Below, piece by piece: positions 52,359 through 63,870 of a DNA stretch of 64,000 nt. The position numbers and the translations under genes were made by a program. The notes under the pieces were generated by a model that had not been told where the DNA came from, ran no database searches, and saw nothing but the letters and a program-made list of their open reading frames with translations. Numbering within the stretch: position 1 is the stretch's first letter; every line of letters starts with the position of its first letter. This stretch comes from Vibrio bathopelagicus (GTDB lineage: Bacteria > Pseudomonadota > Gammaproteobacteria > Enterobacterales > Vibrionaceae): the NCBI RefSeq assembly GCF_014879975.1, contig NZ_CP062500.1:1178001-1242000 (forward strand). The letters run 5' to 3'.

Positions 52359-52628
52359 ATGTCTGAACAAAATGAGTTTATGCAAGAAGAACAGTTGATC
52401 GAGATTATCGAGAACCAACTTGAAGACGGACAACCCGTAAAAGTGAAAGAGACACTGATGCGTTTAATGATGACAGGTACTCCTCGTGAAGAGGCAGTTG
52501 CTGCGATGGCATGTGCACTGGCAATTGAAGTATTTGACGTGATGAAAAACGGCGCTGAATTTAATCAAAAACGTTACGCCGAGCATTTGAACATGCTGCC
52601 TGATTTAAGCTTTATGGAAGGCGAATAA
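52359..52628 (+). CDS. Conserved small protein of unknown function
   Basis: 89 residues from ATG 52359 (MSEQNEFMQEEQ), with CGAGAT upstream; an ATG 14 codons earlier would add a basic tail and is less likely. The protein is acidic and helical: EEQLIEIIENQLEDGQP, then KVKETLMRLMMTGTPREEAVAAMACALAIEVFDVMK. It is probably cytoplasmic and folded as a helical bundle. No family name is recognised. It is divergent from mnmA and 102 bases before gsk. Confidence 0.78.
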   Translation: MSEQNEFMQEEQLIEIIENQLEDGQPVKVKETLMRLMMTGTPREEAVAAMACALAIEVFDVMKNGAEFNQKRYAEHLNMLPDLSFMEGE

Positions 52629-52640
52629 AAAAATAGCCTG

Positions 52641-52652
52641 GCAAACGTTTGC
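52641..52652. promoter_or_regulatory. PurR operator upstream of gsk
   Basis: GCAAACGTTTGC is a perfect 12-base palindrome equal to the core of the PurR consensus. It lies 14 bases upstream of the predicted gsk -35, about 55 bases before the predicted start, the same geometry as at purB. Purine repression of guanosine kinase would fit its salvage role. Confidence 0.75.
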
Positions 52653-52666
52653 TATAGTTTGAAAGA

Positions 52667-52695
52667 TTGCCGCGTTAAATATAGCGCGGTAGAAT
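52667..52695 (+). promoter_or_regulatory. gsk promoter
   Basis: TTGCCG (52667-52672) and TAGAAT (52690-52695) with a 17-base spacer. The -10 matches five of six positions; the start would be near 52702, about 29 bases before the ATG. Confidence 0.65.
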
Positions 52696-52730
52696 CCGCC
52701 ACCTATTTCCCCTTGACTTAGACTAGCCTT

Positions 52731-54035
52731 ATGAAATTCCCTGGACAACGTAAATCAAAGCACTATTTTCCGGTTCACGCTCGTGATCCTTTAGTAAGCC
52801 AAGCTCAAACTAGCAAAAGAATGTCACGTACTCATATTATCGGTATTGACCAAACTTTGGTGGATATTGAAGCGAAAGTGAGTTCTGAGCTAATCGAAAA
52901 ATACGGCCTAAGTAAGGGACATTCACTGGTTATTGGTGATGAAGCTGCTGAATCCTTATATCAAGAATTAAAAGAACAGTGCCTGATTACTAATGAATAC
53001 GCTGGTGGCACGATCGGTAACACATTACACAATTACTCAGTATTGGCGGATGACCGTTCAACACTGTTAGGTGTAATGAGCCAAGATATTAAAATTGGTA
53101 GCTACGGTTACCGCTATTTATGTAATACATCAAGCAGAATGGATCTGAACCATTTACAAGGGGTAGATGGCGCAATCGGTCGCTGCTTTGCATTAATTAC
53201 AGAAGATGGTGAGCGTACTTTTGCAATTAGCGAAGGACAAATGAACCAATTAAAACCAGAAAGCATCCCTGAGAAAATTTTCAAAAGTGCTTCTGCTTTA
53301 GTATTAACGGCGTATTTAGTTCGTTGTAAACCAGGTGACCCTATGCCTGAAGCAACTATGAAGGCGATTGAATATGCGAAGAAATACGATGTGCCTGTTG
53401 TTTTAACTCTTGGTACTAAATTCGTTATTCAAGATGATCCAGAGTTTTGGAAAGATTTCCTTGAACAACACGTAACCGTTGTTGCAATGAATGAAGACGA
53501 AGCAGAAGCCTTAACTGGTGAAAGCGATCCTCTTGCTGCTTCAGACAAAGCATTAGAGTGGGTAGACTTAGTTCTATGTACGGCTGGCCCAGTTGGCTTG
53601 TTTATGGCGGGTTACACTGAAGACGCTGTGAAGCGTGAAACGTCATTGCCGTTGTTACCAGGCTCGATTGCTGAATTTAACCGTTATGAGTTTAGTCGTC
53701 CTGCGCATAAAGAGTTATGTGACAACCCAACGAAAATTTATTCGCATATCGCACCTTACATGGGCGGTCCAGAAAAGATCAAAAATACCAATGGTGCAGG
53801 GGATGCGGCGTTGTCGGCTTTATTACATGATATGGCAGCAAATAAATATCATAAAGAAAATGTGCCGAACTCTAGCAAGCATCAACATGCATTCTTAACG
53901 TATTCATCTTTCTCGCAAGTATGTAAATATTCAAACCGTGCAAGTTATGAGGTGTTGGTTCAGCACTCTCCACGTTTGTCTCGCGGCCTTCCTGAAAGAG
54001 AAGACAGTCTAGAAGAAGCATACTGGGAAAGATAA
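52731..54035 (+). CDS. gsk: Inosine/guanosine kinase Gsk
   Basis: 434 residues, the size of E. coli Gsk. It phosphorylates guanosine and inosine in purine salvage. It belongs to the PfkB ribokinase family; the catalytic signature NTNGAGDAALSALLHD near residue 353 has the active-site Asp in GAGD. EYAGGTIGNTLHN near 90 is the substrate-binding region. The start sits shortly after a strong promoter with a PurR box, and a strong terminator follows. Confidence 0.96.
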   Translation: MKFPGQRKSKHYFPVHARDPLVSQAQTSKRMSRTHIIGIDQTLVDIEAKVSSELIEKYGLSKGHSLVIGDEAAESLYQELKEQCLITNEYAGGTIGNTLHNYSVLADDRSTLLGVMSQDIKIGSYGYRYLCNTSSRMDLNHLQGVDGAIGRCFALITEDGERTFAISEGQMNQLKPESIPEKIFKSASALVLTAYLVRCKPGDPMPEATMKAIEYAKKYDVPVVLTLGTKFVIQDDPEFWKDFLEQHVTVVAMNEDEAEALTGESDPLAASDKALEWVDLVLCTAGPVGLFMAGYTEDAVKRETSLPLLPGSIAEFNRYEFSRPAHKELCDNPTKIYSHIAPYMGGPEKIKNTNGAGDAALSALLHDMAANKYHKENVPNSSKHQHAFLTYSSFSQVCKYSNRASYEVLVQHSPRLSRGLPEREDSLEEAYWER

Positions 54036-54078
54036 GATATTTTTATCGTTTCCATTTATATTTCTAATAATGAAATAT

Positions 54079-54105
54079 AAAAAAGGCTCCGAAAGGAGCC
54101 TTTTT
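54079..54105. terminator. Terminator after gsk
   Basis: AAAAAGGCTCC/GGAGCCTTTTT stem with a GAAA loop. Symmetric, so it could also serve hns from the other side. Confidence 0.93.
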
Positions 54106-54206
54106 GTTTCTGAATATATTGAAGCCGTAAATAATACTTTAGTCGACTTTAATATTAATTCTATTGCTTAGCGTGTAATTGATTACTCACTAAGTAAACT
54201 AAATGT

Positions 54207-54617
54207 TTAGATAGCAAACTCTTCTAGAGATTTACCAGCATCTAGTTGTTCTTGGATAGCTGAAGGCGTACGACCTTGACCAGTCCAAGTTTTCTCATCG
54301 CCATTGCCATCTACATATTTGTATTTAGCTGGACGAGGAGCACGTTTAGCTTTTGCTGTTTTTGTTTTTGCTTCACCAGAAAGCGCAGCAATAAGATCAG
54401 CAACATCGATGCCGTCTTTTGCAATTTGTTCAGCAATAGCAGAAAGCTTAGCTTCTTGCTCTGCTTTAGCAGCTTGTTCTTCAGCTTCAGACTCTTGACG
54501 CTCTTGTACAACAATAGTTAGCTTGTCTAGCGCTTCTTCAAGTTGTTCAAGAGTTAATTCACGTGAGAATGCGCGAAGGCTACGGATATTCAATAAAGTT
54601 TTTGTTAATTCAGACAT
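54207..54617 (-). CDS. hns: H-NS family nucleoid protein
   Basis: 136 residues from ATG 54617 (MSELTKTLLNIRSLRAF), preceded by GGAAAA; an ATG five codons earlier is less likely. H-NS silences A/T-rich and horizontally acquired DNA. The N-terminal helices (about 1-65) are the oligomerisation domain, ending in a Glu/Ala-rich coiled coil. The Ala/Lys linker leads to the DNA-binding domain: KYKYVDGNGDEKTWTGQGRTPSAI near 98-122, with the AT-hook-like core QGRTP. It is divergent from the NhaC transporter gene. Confidence 0.96.
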   Translation of the reverse strand: MSELTKTLLNIRSLRAFSRELTLEQLEEALDKLTIVVQERQESEAEEQAAKAEQEAKLSAIAEQIAKDGIDVADLIAALSGEAKTKTAKAKRAPRPAKYKYVDGNGDEKTWTGQGRTPSAIQEQLDAGKSLEEFAI

Positions 54618-54632
54618 GATATTTTCCATCAA

Positions 54633-54983
54633 GGTAAACTAAATAATCTTCCTAATAATAAACAGAGCCTAGGAATAAAACAAATAGTATTTCTCGTATT
54701 GGTTATTTAAATATAAAAGTGAGATGAATAGTTGAAAAAGAAACGGCTCACTTTTGATGAATTTATAATAATTATTAAGAATCTCTTAAAAATCGATATG
54801 TGACTGGTGGAGTAATTGCTTTATGTAGACTATTTTTGTATTGATTAGTTCATTAACAAAAAGCTATTTTTCTCGGAATGATATGTTGCATTGTTGCTCT
54901 TGATGAGTACAATTGCGGCTACCTGATGCGATGCTTTGGTTAATTTGTTGTTAAACTCTGGTTTGCACGGTTAATAATGTTAT
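54633..54983. other. Intergenic A/T-rich region between hns and the lysine riboswitch
   Basis: About 350 bases with no gene, very rich in A and T. It must contain the hns promoter on the minus strand and the riboswitch promoter on the plus strand. Candidate TAATAAT near 54972 is a possible -10 for the latter, but no convincing -35 was found. Otherwise nothing recognised. Confidence 0.6.
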
Positions 54984-55156
54984 CGCACGTAGAGGTGCAA
55001 TTATAAAAAGTAGTTTTCGTTGGGGTGATGCCAATGAACGGGAATGAAAGGTCTAATTGCCGAAGTAAATTGTATATCTAAGCAATTTGCTGGGGTTGTG
55101 CTCAATAGGTACAACACTGCCATAGTCTTAATTTTAAACTATGGAGCGCTACTGTA
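54984..55156 (+). ncRNA. Lysine riboswitch (L box) aptamer
   Basis: The conserved blocks of the lysine riboswitch appear in order: GTAGAGGTGC at 54990, AAAAAGTAG, GGGGTGATGCC (55022-55032), GAATGAAAGG, TGCCGAAGTAAATTG (55058-55072), GCAATTTGCTGG (55082-55093), the CACTGCCATAG block (55115-55125) and CTATGGAGCGCTAC (55139-55152). GTAG at the 5' end pairs with CTAC at the 3' end to form P1. GTAAATTG pairs with CAATTTGC and CATAGTC pairs with the opposing CTATGG arm. This sits directly before an NhaC-family transporter gene, a known target class of the L box. Confidence 0.88.
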
Positions 55157-55161
55157 GGGTT

Positions 55162-55221
55162 GGGTGAAGTGTTCACTTCCCTTTCGCTTAGTTCAACATG
55201 AGCTTGATAAGTCGTATCAAG
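55162..55221 (+). promoter_or_regulatory. Expression-platform hairpins after the lysine aptamer
   Basis: Two hairpins lie between aptamer and gene: GAAGTG/CACTTC (55165-55176 region) followed by CCCTTTC, and CTTGATA/TATCAAG (55203-55209 with 55215-55221) followed by TTTGTCT. Neither has a long T-run, so control by termination or by access to the ribosome site is open. Confidence 0.45.
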
Positions 55222-55271
55222 TTTGTCTGCAGTAGATCTCTAGCCAAATAAAAAACTGGTTTTTGAAGATC

Positions 55272-56864
55272 ATGAATTTAATAGATTTTGCAACATCGCC
55301 TTTATCGCTGCTTCCTCCTTTGGTTGCATTGACTCTTGCTATTGTTACCCGCCGTGTATTGGTTTCTTTGGGTGTCGGTATCGTCATGGGTGCGATTCTA
55401 CTTGCTGACTATTCAGTAGGTAACGCAGCTAGCTACGTGTTTACTAAAGCATCTGGTGTTTTCATCGAAGATGGTGGTATCAACACTTGGAACATGAGCA
55501 TTATCGCATTCCTACTTATCCTTGGAATGATGACCGCTCTATTGACACTTTCTGGCGGTACTCGCGCATTCGCTGAATGGGCACAGTCTCGCGTGAAGAG
55601 CAAACGTGGTTCAAAACTACTTGCTGCCTTCTTAGGCGTATTCATCTTTGTTGATGATTACTTCAACAGCTTAGCGGTAGGTGCTATCTCTCGCCCTGTA
55701 ACAGACCGCTTCTATGTATCTCGCGCTAAGCTAGCTTATATCCTAGATTCTACTGCTGCTCCTATGTGTGTGATCATGCCAGCATCTAGCTGGGGTGCTT
55801 ACATCATTACTATTATTGGTGGCATCTTAGTAACGCACGGTGTGACAGAGTATTCTGCACTGGGTGCTTACGTTCGTCTTATCCCAATGAACTTCTATGC
55901 TGTATTCGCACTACTTATGGTATTTGCGGTAGCGTGGTTTGGTCTAGACGTTGGTAAAATGCGTGAGCATGAGATTGAAGCATCACAAGGTCGTGGCTTT
56001 GATGGTGATAACGATCAAAAGCAAGCTCATGACCTGAACGAAGAGCTAGACATTGAAGAGAGCGAAAACGGTTCTGTCTCTGATCTTGTTATGCCAATCG
56101 TATCGCTAATTGTAGCAACAGTTGCTGCCATGCTTTACACAGGTGGCCAAGCGCTGGCTGCTGACGGTCAAGCATTCAACCTGCTTGGTGCGTTCGAAAA
56201 TACAGATGTAGGTAAGTCTCTTGTTTACGGTGGCGTTCTAGGTCTGCTTGTTGCACTAGCGACAGTCTTCAAGCAAAAGCTACCTATGTCTGATATCGCA
56301 AGAACAATGTGGATCGGTGCGAGCTCAATGTTTGGCGCTATCCTTATCCTTGTGTTCGCGTGGACTATTGGTTCTGTTATCGGTGACATGAAGACAGGTT
56401 CGTACCTATCATCTCTAGCGACTGGCAACATTGATTACCACTGGCTACCTGTTATCTTGTTCCTTCTTGCTGGCCTAATGGCATTCTCGACAGGTACATC
56501 TTGGGGTACGTTTGGTATCATGCTTCCTATCGCGGGTGACATGGCTGCAGCTTCTGACATCGCGTTGATTCTACCTATGCTAAGTGCGGTTCTGGCTGGT
56601 TCAGTATTTGGTGACCATTGTTCTCCAATCTCTGACACAACGATTCTTTCTTCTACTGGTGCTCGTTGTAACCACATTGACCACGTATCGACACAGCTTC
56701 CTTATGCATTGTCTGTAGCGTTCGTATCGTGTATTGGTTTCATCACGCTAGGTATGACGTCTTCAATTGGTATCGCATTTAGTGCGGCGTCTCTAACGTT
56801 TGTTGCAGTATGTTTTGCATTGGCTTACTTCTCTCGTTGCAAAATGGCGACGTGCAAAAGCTAA
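55272..56864 (+). CDS. NhaC-family transporter, probable lysine uptake or exchange (LysW-like)
   Basis: 530 residues from ATG 55272; a TTG three codons earlier is possible. About twelve membrane helices of the Na+/H+ antiporter NhaC family, with VDDYFNSLAVGAISRPVTDRF near 128 and STGTSWGTFGIMLPIAGDM near 405 (quoted in part), both conserved in the family; GDHCSPISDTTILSSTGA near 450 is another hallmark. A polar loop of about 50 residues separates helices near 235-275. The upstream lysine riboswitch argues for a lysine transporter; as I recall, comparative work gave such genes the name lysW. The label Na+/H+ antiporter may be misleading. Confidence 0.85.
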   Translation: MNLIDFATSPLSLLPPLVALTLAIVTRRVLVSLGVGIVMGAILLADYSVGNAASYVFTKASGVFIEDGGINTWNMSIIAFLLILGMMTALLTLSGGTRAFAEWAQSRVKSKRGSKLLAAFLGVFIFVDDYFNSLAVGAISRPVTDRFYVSRAKLAYILDSTAAPMCVIMPASSWGAYIITIIGGILVTHGVTEYSALGAYVRLIPMNFYAVFALLMVFAVAWFGLDVGKMREHEIEASQGRGFDGDNDQKQAHDLNEELDIEESENGSVSDLVMPIVSLIVATVAAMLYTGGQALAADGQAFNLLGAFENTDVGKSLVYGGVLGLLVALATVFKQKLPMSDIARTMWIGASSMFGAILILVFAWTIGSVIGDMKTGSYLSSLATGNIDYHWLPVILFLLAGLMAFSTGTSWGTFGIMLPIAGDMAAASDIALILPMLSAVLAGSVFGDHCSPISDTTILSSTGARCNHIDHVSTQLPYALSVAFVSCIGFITLGMTSSIGIAFSAASLTFVAVCFALAYFSRCKMATCKS

Positions 56865-56890
56865 AAGTGAAAGCTAATCAGTAAAGTATC

Positions 56891-56915
56891 AGGGAGGCAT
56901 TAGCCTCCCTTTTTT
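56891..56915 (+). terminator. Terminator after the NhaC transporter gene
   Basis: AGGGAGGC (56891-56898) with GCCTCCCT (56903-56910), ATTA loop, T6. Confidence 0.93.
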
Positions 56916-57031
56916 GTGCCTGTTAATTTAATTTTAAATTTCGTGAAAAAAGTTCGAATAAATGGTTGAAAAAGGATGTGACCTTAGTTAGTGTGGAGAC
57001 AAGACAGCAAACAACCTAAGAGCTGATAAGT

Positions 57032-57079
57032 ATGCGTAAACTAGTAATGAACATTCATCACCATCATCACCCTATCTAG
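57032..57079 (+). CDS. hisL: his operon leader peptide HisL
   Basis: A 15-residue frame MRKLVMNIHHHHHPI with five consecutive His codons (57056-57070), stop TAG 57077-57079. It stands upstream of the attenuator and hisG. Ribosome stalling at the His codons when histidyl-tRNA is scarce would prevent the terminator from forming. Confidence 0.93.
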   Translation: MRKLVMNIHHHHHPI

Positions 57080-57101
57080 TCTTTCGGGGAGATTTACGTA
57101 T

Positions 57102-57189
57102 ACCCGGGAGCAAGAATTCTCCCGGAGGTTAAGTCAAAGAATTTAGATTTAAACCCTCGGGACGACAAAGTCTTCCGGGGGTTTTTTAG
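57102..57189 (+). promoter_or_regulatory. his attenuator (terminator and alternative hairpins)
   Basis: The terminator is an 8-bp stem, ACCCTCGG (57153-57160) with CCGGGGGT (57175-57182), an inner GAC/GTC, and T6 (57182-57187). Upstream, CCCGGGAG around 57103 and CTCCCGG around 57119 form an alternative hairpin; pieces of these arms are complementary to the terminator arms and could compete. Together with hisL this is the classic histidine attenuator. Confidence 0.88.
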
Positions 57190-57243
57190 TTTTAACGCTT
57201 TTAAATAATCAATAAATTCAAATATTTGCACAGGGATATAGCA

Positions 57244-58140
57244 ATGCAGACACAACGCCTAAGAATCGCAATTCAAAAGAAAGGTCGCTTAAGTAAAGAG
57301 TGCCAAGATCTACTTAAAAAATGTGGTGTTAAATTTAACATCATGGGTGAGCGTCTAGTTGTTCATTCACTAAATATGCCAATCGACTTGTTATTAGTTC
57401 GTGACGATGACATCCCAGGTCTTATCATGGATGGTGTCGTTGACCTTGGTTTCATCGGTGAAAATGAACTGGAAGAAGTTCGCCTAGACCGTGTTGCTCT
57501 TAAAGAGCCTTCAGAGTTTCGCACACTACGTCGCTTAGACTTCGGTGGCTGCCGCCTCTCTATCGCTATCAACAAAGACGAAGAATACAACGGGCCACAA
57601 GATTTAGCTGGCAAACGTATTGCGACCACTTACCCACAACTACTAAAAGCCTACATGGACGAGCAGGGTGTTGAATTCAGCACTTGTATGCTAACAGGCT
57701 CGGTTGAAGTGGCTCCTCGAGCTGGCCTAGCAGACGCTATCGCCGATTTAGTTTCTACAGGTGCGACGCTAGAAGCAAACGGCCTTAAAGAAGCAGAAGC
57801 TATCTTCCAGTCTAAAGCAACACTGATTCAACGTGTTGGTGATTTCGACGCTGACAAGACTGCATTGATTGAAAAGCTACTGACTCGTATGCAGGGTGTT
57901 CAACAAGCGAAAGAGTCTAAGTACATCATGCTTCATGCACCAACCTCTCAGCTTGAGCAAATCAAAGCACTACTGCCTGGCGCTGAAGATCCAACGGTTC
58001 TTCCTCTATCAACAGACAAAGACAAAGTTGCCGTTCACCTAGTAAGTACAGAGAACTTGTTCTGGGAAACCATGGAACAATTGAAAGAGTTGGGTGCAAG
58101 CTCAATCCTAGTACTACCAATCGAAAAAATGATGGGGTAA
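57244..58140 (+). CDS. hisG: ATP phosphoribosyltransferase HisG (long form)
   Basis: 298 residues from ATG 57244, close to 299 in E. coli, with AGGGA about eight bases upstream; a TTG six codons earlier is not preferred. HisG joins PRPP and ATP, the first and feedback-inhibited step of histidine synthesis. The opening [13 protein letters not shown] is conserved, [23 protein letters not shown] near 155 contains the PRPP-binding part, and the C-terminal ACT-like domain (from about 225) binds histidine. First gene of hisGDCBHAFI. Confidence 0.96.
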   Translation: MQTQRLRIAIQKKGRLSKECQDLLKKCGVKFNIMGERLVVHSLNMPIDLLLVRDDDIPGLIMDGVVDLGFIGENELEEVRLDRVALKEPSEFRTLRRLDFGGCRLSIAINKDEEYNGPQDLAGKRIATTYPQLLKAYMDEQGVEFSTCMLTGSVEVAPRAGLADAIADLVSTGATLEANGLKEAEAIFQSKATLIQRVGDFDADKTALIEKLLTRMQGVQQAKESKYIMLHAPTSQLEQIKALLPGAEDPTVLPLSTDKDKVAVHLVSTENLFWETMEQLKELGASSILVLPIEKMMG

Positions 58141-58145
58141 CTGCC

Positions 58146-59441
58146 ATGAGAACCGTTGTTTGGCAATCATTAAGTGAATCACAGCAAGACTCAGTATTAG
58201 AGCGCCCAGCGATTGCTGAAGGTGCGAATATCACAGCGACTGTGTCTGGTGTAATTGCAAAAGTAAGAAATGAAGGCGATGCAGCGCTCAAAGAACTGAC
58301 CGAAAAGTTTGATGGTGTGACACCGGAATCGATTCGAGTACGTTCTGAAGAGATCGAAGAAGCCTGCGCGCGTTTGACACCAGAGATGAAGCAAGCGCTT
58401 GAGCAAGCTTATCGTAATATCGCTAAGTTCCACGAAGCTCAAAAACCTCAACCAATTAAGGTTGAAACTCAACCCGGTGTGGTTTGTGAGCAAGTGACTC
58501 GCGCTATTAATACGGTGGGTTTGTACATCCCTGGGGGCAGCGCTCCACTTCCATCAACGGTTCTTATGTTGGGTGTTCCTGCTCAGATTGCTGGTTGTCG
58601 TAAGGTTGTGCTTTGTTCGCCTCCGCCAATTGCCGATGAAATCTTGTATGTCGCTAAGCTTTGTAAAATCGATGAGGTCTACAATGTCGGCGGTGGTCAA
58701 GCGGTTGCTGCAATGGCTTACGGTACAGAGAGTGTTGCGAAGGTCGATAAAATCTTTGGTCCAGGTAACGCTTACGTAACCGAAGCTAAACGCCAAGTGA
58801 GTAACGATTTCCGCGGCGCGGCGATTGATATGCCTGCAGGCCCATCTGAAGTGTTGGTGATTGCTGATGAAACCGCAGACGCGGACTTCATTGCGGCAGA
58901 CCTACTAAGCCAAGCAGAACACGGTCCTGATTCACAAGTGGTATTGGTAACACCATCTCCAATTGTGGCAGACCAAGTAACCGAAGCGGTACAAAAGCAG
59001 TTGAAAGAGCTGTCTCGCGCTACGATTGCTCAGCAAGCATTAGCATCAAGCCTAATTATCATTGCAGAATCGATCACTCAAGCAATTGCGATTTCGAACT
59101 TCTACGGACCTGAACACTTGATTGTTCAAACCAAGAACCCACGCGAACTTCTGCCATTACTAGATAATGCAGGTTCAATCTTCCTTGGTGACTGGTCTCC
59201 AGAGTCTGCGGGTGATTACGCTTCCGGTACAAACCACGTATTACCGACTTATGGCTATACCAAAACCTATTCAAGCCTAGGTTTGGCTGATTTTTCTAAG
59301 CGTATGACGGTACAAGAGTTAACGGCTGATGGCTTAAAAGGCCTAGCGCCAACAGTAGTAACAATGGCGGAAGCCGAAGGTTTGGATGCGCACAAACGTG
59401 CGGTGACTATCCGAATTGAAAAGTTAAATAAAGCGAAATAA
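58146..59441 (+). CDS. hisD: Histidinol dehydrogenase HisD
   Basis: 431 residues. HisD oxidises histidinol to histidine in two NAD-dependent steps using zinc. [18 protein letters not shown] near 120 begins the Rossmann-like region, [14 protein letters not shown] near 200 contacts [17 protein letters not shown] near 225 and QAEHGPDSQ near 255 (zinc ligands Gln and His) are hallmarks, and [10 protein letters not shown] near 360 supplies another zinc-site His. It begins five bases after hisG. Confidence 0.97.
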   Translation: MRTVVWQSLSESQQDSVLERPAIAEGANITATVSGVIAKVRNEGDAALKELTEKFDGVTPESIRVRSEEIEEACARLTPEMKQALEQAYRNIAKFHEAQKPQPIKVETQPGVVCEQVTRAINTVGLYIPGGSAPLPSTVLMLGVPAQIAGCRKVVLCSPPPIADEILYVAKLCKIDEVYNVGGGQAVAAMAYGTESVAKVDKIFGPGNAYVTEAKRQVSNDFRGAAIDMPAGPSEVLVIADETADADFIAADLLSQAEHGPDSQVVLVTPSPIVADQVTEAVQKQLKELSRATIAQQALASSLIIIAESITQAIAISNFYGPEHLIVQTKNPRELLPLLDNAGSIFLGDWSPESAGDYASGTNHVLPTYGYTKTYSSLGLADFSKRMTVQELTADGLKGLAPTVVTMAEAEGLDAHKRAVTIRIEKLNKAK

Positions 59442-59447
59442 GGGTAG

Positions 59448-60491
<1,044 letters not shown>

Positions 60492-60575
60492 CGAATAGCT
60501 TATCAGTAATAACATTGGTCAGTCTTGAGTTGATTAATAACTGGCTGGAAAATGAAACCATTATTTGGGTTAGCG

Positions 60576-60604
60576 TTGATTTTAGCTAGGCCAGCAGATT
60601 TAAA
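60576..60604 (+). promoter_or_regulatory. Possible internal promoter before hisB
   Basis: TTGATT (60576-60581) and TTTAAA (60599-60604) with 17 bases between, four of six matches each. The 130-base hisC-hisB gap has room for it, and enteric his operons have an internal promoter in this vicinity. Weak match; low confidence. Confidence 0.3.
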
Positions 60605-60621
60605 ATTAAAAGGAAGTTCAA

Positions 60622-61710
60622 GTGAGTAAACAACAGAAAATACTTTTTATAGACCGTGATGGCACCTTAATTGTTGAGCCGCCAGTCGACTTTCAAGTAG
60701 ACCGTTTAGACAAACTAAAATTCGAACCGTTAGTGATTCCTAGCCTACTTGCACTGCAAGATGCTGGCTATCGCTTAGTGATGGTCACCAACCAAGATGG
60801 TCTAGGTACAGATAGCTACCCACAAGAAGAGTTCGATGCTCCACACAATATGATGATGGAGTTCTTTGAATCTCAGGGCGTTAAGTTTGATGATGTTCTA
60901 ATCTGCCCTCACTTTGATGAAGACAACTGTTCTTGCCGTAAACCAAAGCTAGGTATGGTTAAAGAATACCTTCAAGGCGGTAAAGTCGACTTCCAAAAGT
61001 CAGTTGTGATTGGCGATCGAATGACGGATCTTCAACTTGCAGAGAACATGGCAATCCGTGGCATCCAATATGGACCGGATGCGCAAACGGAAGGCACACT
61101 CAACTGGCCACAGATCGTTAAAGATCTAACGGTTAATGCTCGTATTGCTGAAGTGGTTCGTACGACTAAAGAAACTGACATCAAAGTAGCGGTAAACCTT
61201 GATGAAACCGGTGGTAACAAGATCGATACTGGCATGGGGTTCTTCGATCACATGCTTGATCAAATTGCGACGCACGGTGGTTTCCAAATGAACCTGACCG
61301 TGAAGGGTGATCTACACATTGATGATCACCACACGGTAGAAGACACGGCGCTTGCGTTAGGCCAAGCTCTGAAAGATGCGCTAGGTGACAAACGTGGTAT
61401 CGGTCGCTTTGGTTTCAGCCTACCAATGGATGAGTGTTTAGCTCAGTGTGCGCTAGACCTTTCTGGTCGCCCATACCTTAAGTTCGATGCTAAGTTCAGC
61501 CGTGAGCAAGTGGGTGACCTTTCGACTGAGATGGTGGTTCACTTCTTCCGTTCTCTAACTGATACGCTAGCTTGTACGTTACACCTTTCTTCTGCTGGCA
61601 ATAATGATCACCACATCATTGAGAGCTTGTTTAAAGCGTTTGGTCGTACTCTTCGCCAAGCAATTAAAGTTGAAGGTAACGAGTTACCAAGCAGCAAAGG
61701 CGTCCTGTAA
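60622..61710 (+). CDS. hisB: Bifunctional histidinol-phosphatase / imidazoleglycerol-phosphate dehydratase HisB
   Basis: 362 residues with a GTG start at 60622, six bases after AGGAAG. The N-terminal half is a HAD phosphatase: [13 protein letters not shown] near residue 10 has the DxD nucleophile motif, and the Cys-His zinc cluster is in [11 protein letters not shown] near 95. The C-terminal half (from about 170) is the IGP dehydratase, with the two metal-binding His motifs in [14 protein letters not shown] near 205 and [10 protein letters not shown] near 230. Fusion is normal in gammaproteobacteria. Confidence 0.97.
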   Translation: MSKQQKILFIDRDGTLIVEPPVDFQVDRLDKLKFEPLVIPSLLALQDAGYRLVMVTNQDGLGTDSYPQEEFDAPHNMMMEFFESQGVKFDDVLICPHFDEDNCSCRKPKLGMVKEYLQGGKVDFQKSVVIGDRMTDLQLAENMAIRGIQYGPDAQTEGTLNWPQIVKDLTVNARIAEVVRTTKETDIKVAVNLDETGGNKIDTGMGFFDHMLDQIATHGGFQMNLTVKGDLHIDDHHTVEDTALALGQALKDALGDKRGIGRFGFSLPMDECLAQCALDLSGRPYLKFDAKFSREQVGDLSTEMVVHFFRSLTDTLACTLHLSSAGNNDHHIIESLFKAFGRTLRQAIKVEGNELPSSKGVL

Positions 61711-61719
61711 GGAATCGGT

Positions 61720-62334
61720 ATGAAAGAGCAGAAAGTAGTCATCATTGATACCGGTTGTGCCAACGTTTCATCGGTGAAATTTGCGATTGAACGTTTGGGC
61801 TATGCGGTTGAGATTTCAAAAGAACCAGAAGTCGTCCTTGCTGCCGACAAGCTATTCCTACCCGGTGTAGGCACAGCGAGTGAGGCAATGAAGAACTTGC
61901 AAGAGCGTGACCTTGTCTCTCTTGTGAAGCAGGTAGAGAAGCCTCTGCTGGGTATTTGTTTAGGTATGCAACTGTTAGGTAAATTGTCTCAAGAGAAAGG
62001 CCAAAAGGCAGACGCGTTAGTTGAATGTTTAGGCTTGTGTGATGGTGAAGTTCGTTTGCTTGAAACGGGTGATTTACCGCTACCACATATGGGTTGGAAC
62101 ACAGTCACCGCGACACCTAATCACCCTCTATTCAAAGACATTGAAGAAGGCGAATACTTCTACTTTGTACACAGCTTCGCAATGCCTGTGGGTGACTACA
62201 CAATCGCACAATGTGATTACGGTAATCCGTTTACAGCTGCAGTGCAAAGTGGCAACTATTATGGTGTTCAGTTCCACCCAGAGCGTTCGTCAAAAGCTGG
62301 CTCTAAGCTGATTCAGAACTTCTTGGAATTGTAG
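61720..62334 (+). CDS. hisH: Imidazole glycerol phosphate synthase, glutaminase subunit HisH
   Basis: 204 residues. HisH releases ammonia from glutamine for HisF. The catalytic triad of class I amidotransferases is visible: Cys in [11 protein letters not shown] near 79, His and Glu in [12 protein letters not shown] near 187. [10 protein letters not shown] near 49 is the oxyanion region. It follows hisB by nine bases. Confidence 0.97.
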   Translation: MKEQKVVIIDTGCANVSSVKFAIERLGYAVEISKEPEVVLAADKLFLPGVGTASEAMKNLQERDLVSLVKQVEKPLLGICLGMQLLGKLSQEKGQKADALVECLGLCDGEVRLLETGDLPLPHMGWNTVTATPNHPLFKDIEEGEYFYFVHSFAMPVGDYTIAQCDYGNPFTAAVQSGNYYGVQFHPERSSKAGSKLIQNFLEL

Positions 62335-62377
62335 TAAGGATTAGGCAGCCGCTAACGTTGCCATATAAGGAATGTAA

Positions 62378-63866
<1,489 letters not shown>

Positions 63867-63870
<4 letters not shown>

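Noticed and set aside
57056..57070. Poly-His run as a metal-binding small protein
   Set aside because: Position before hisG with an attenuator makes it the his leader peptide.
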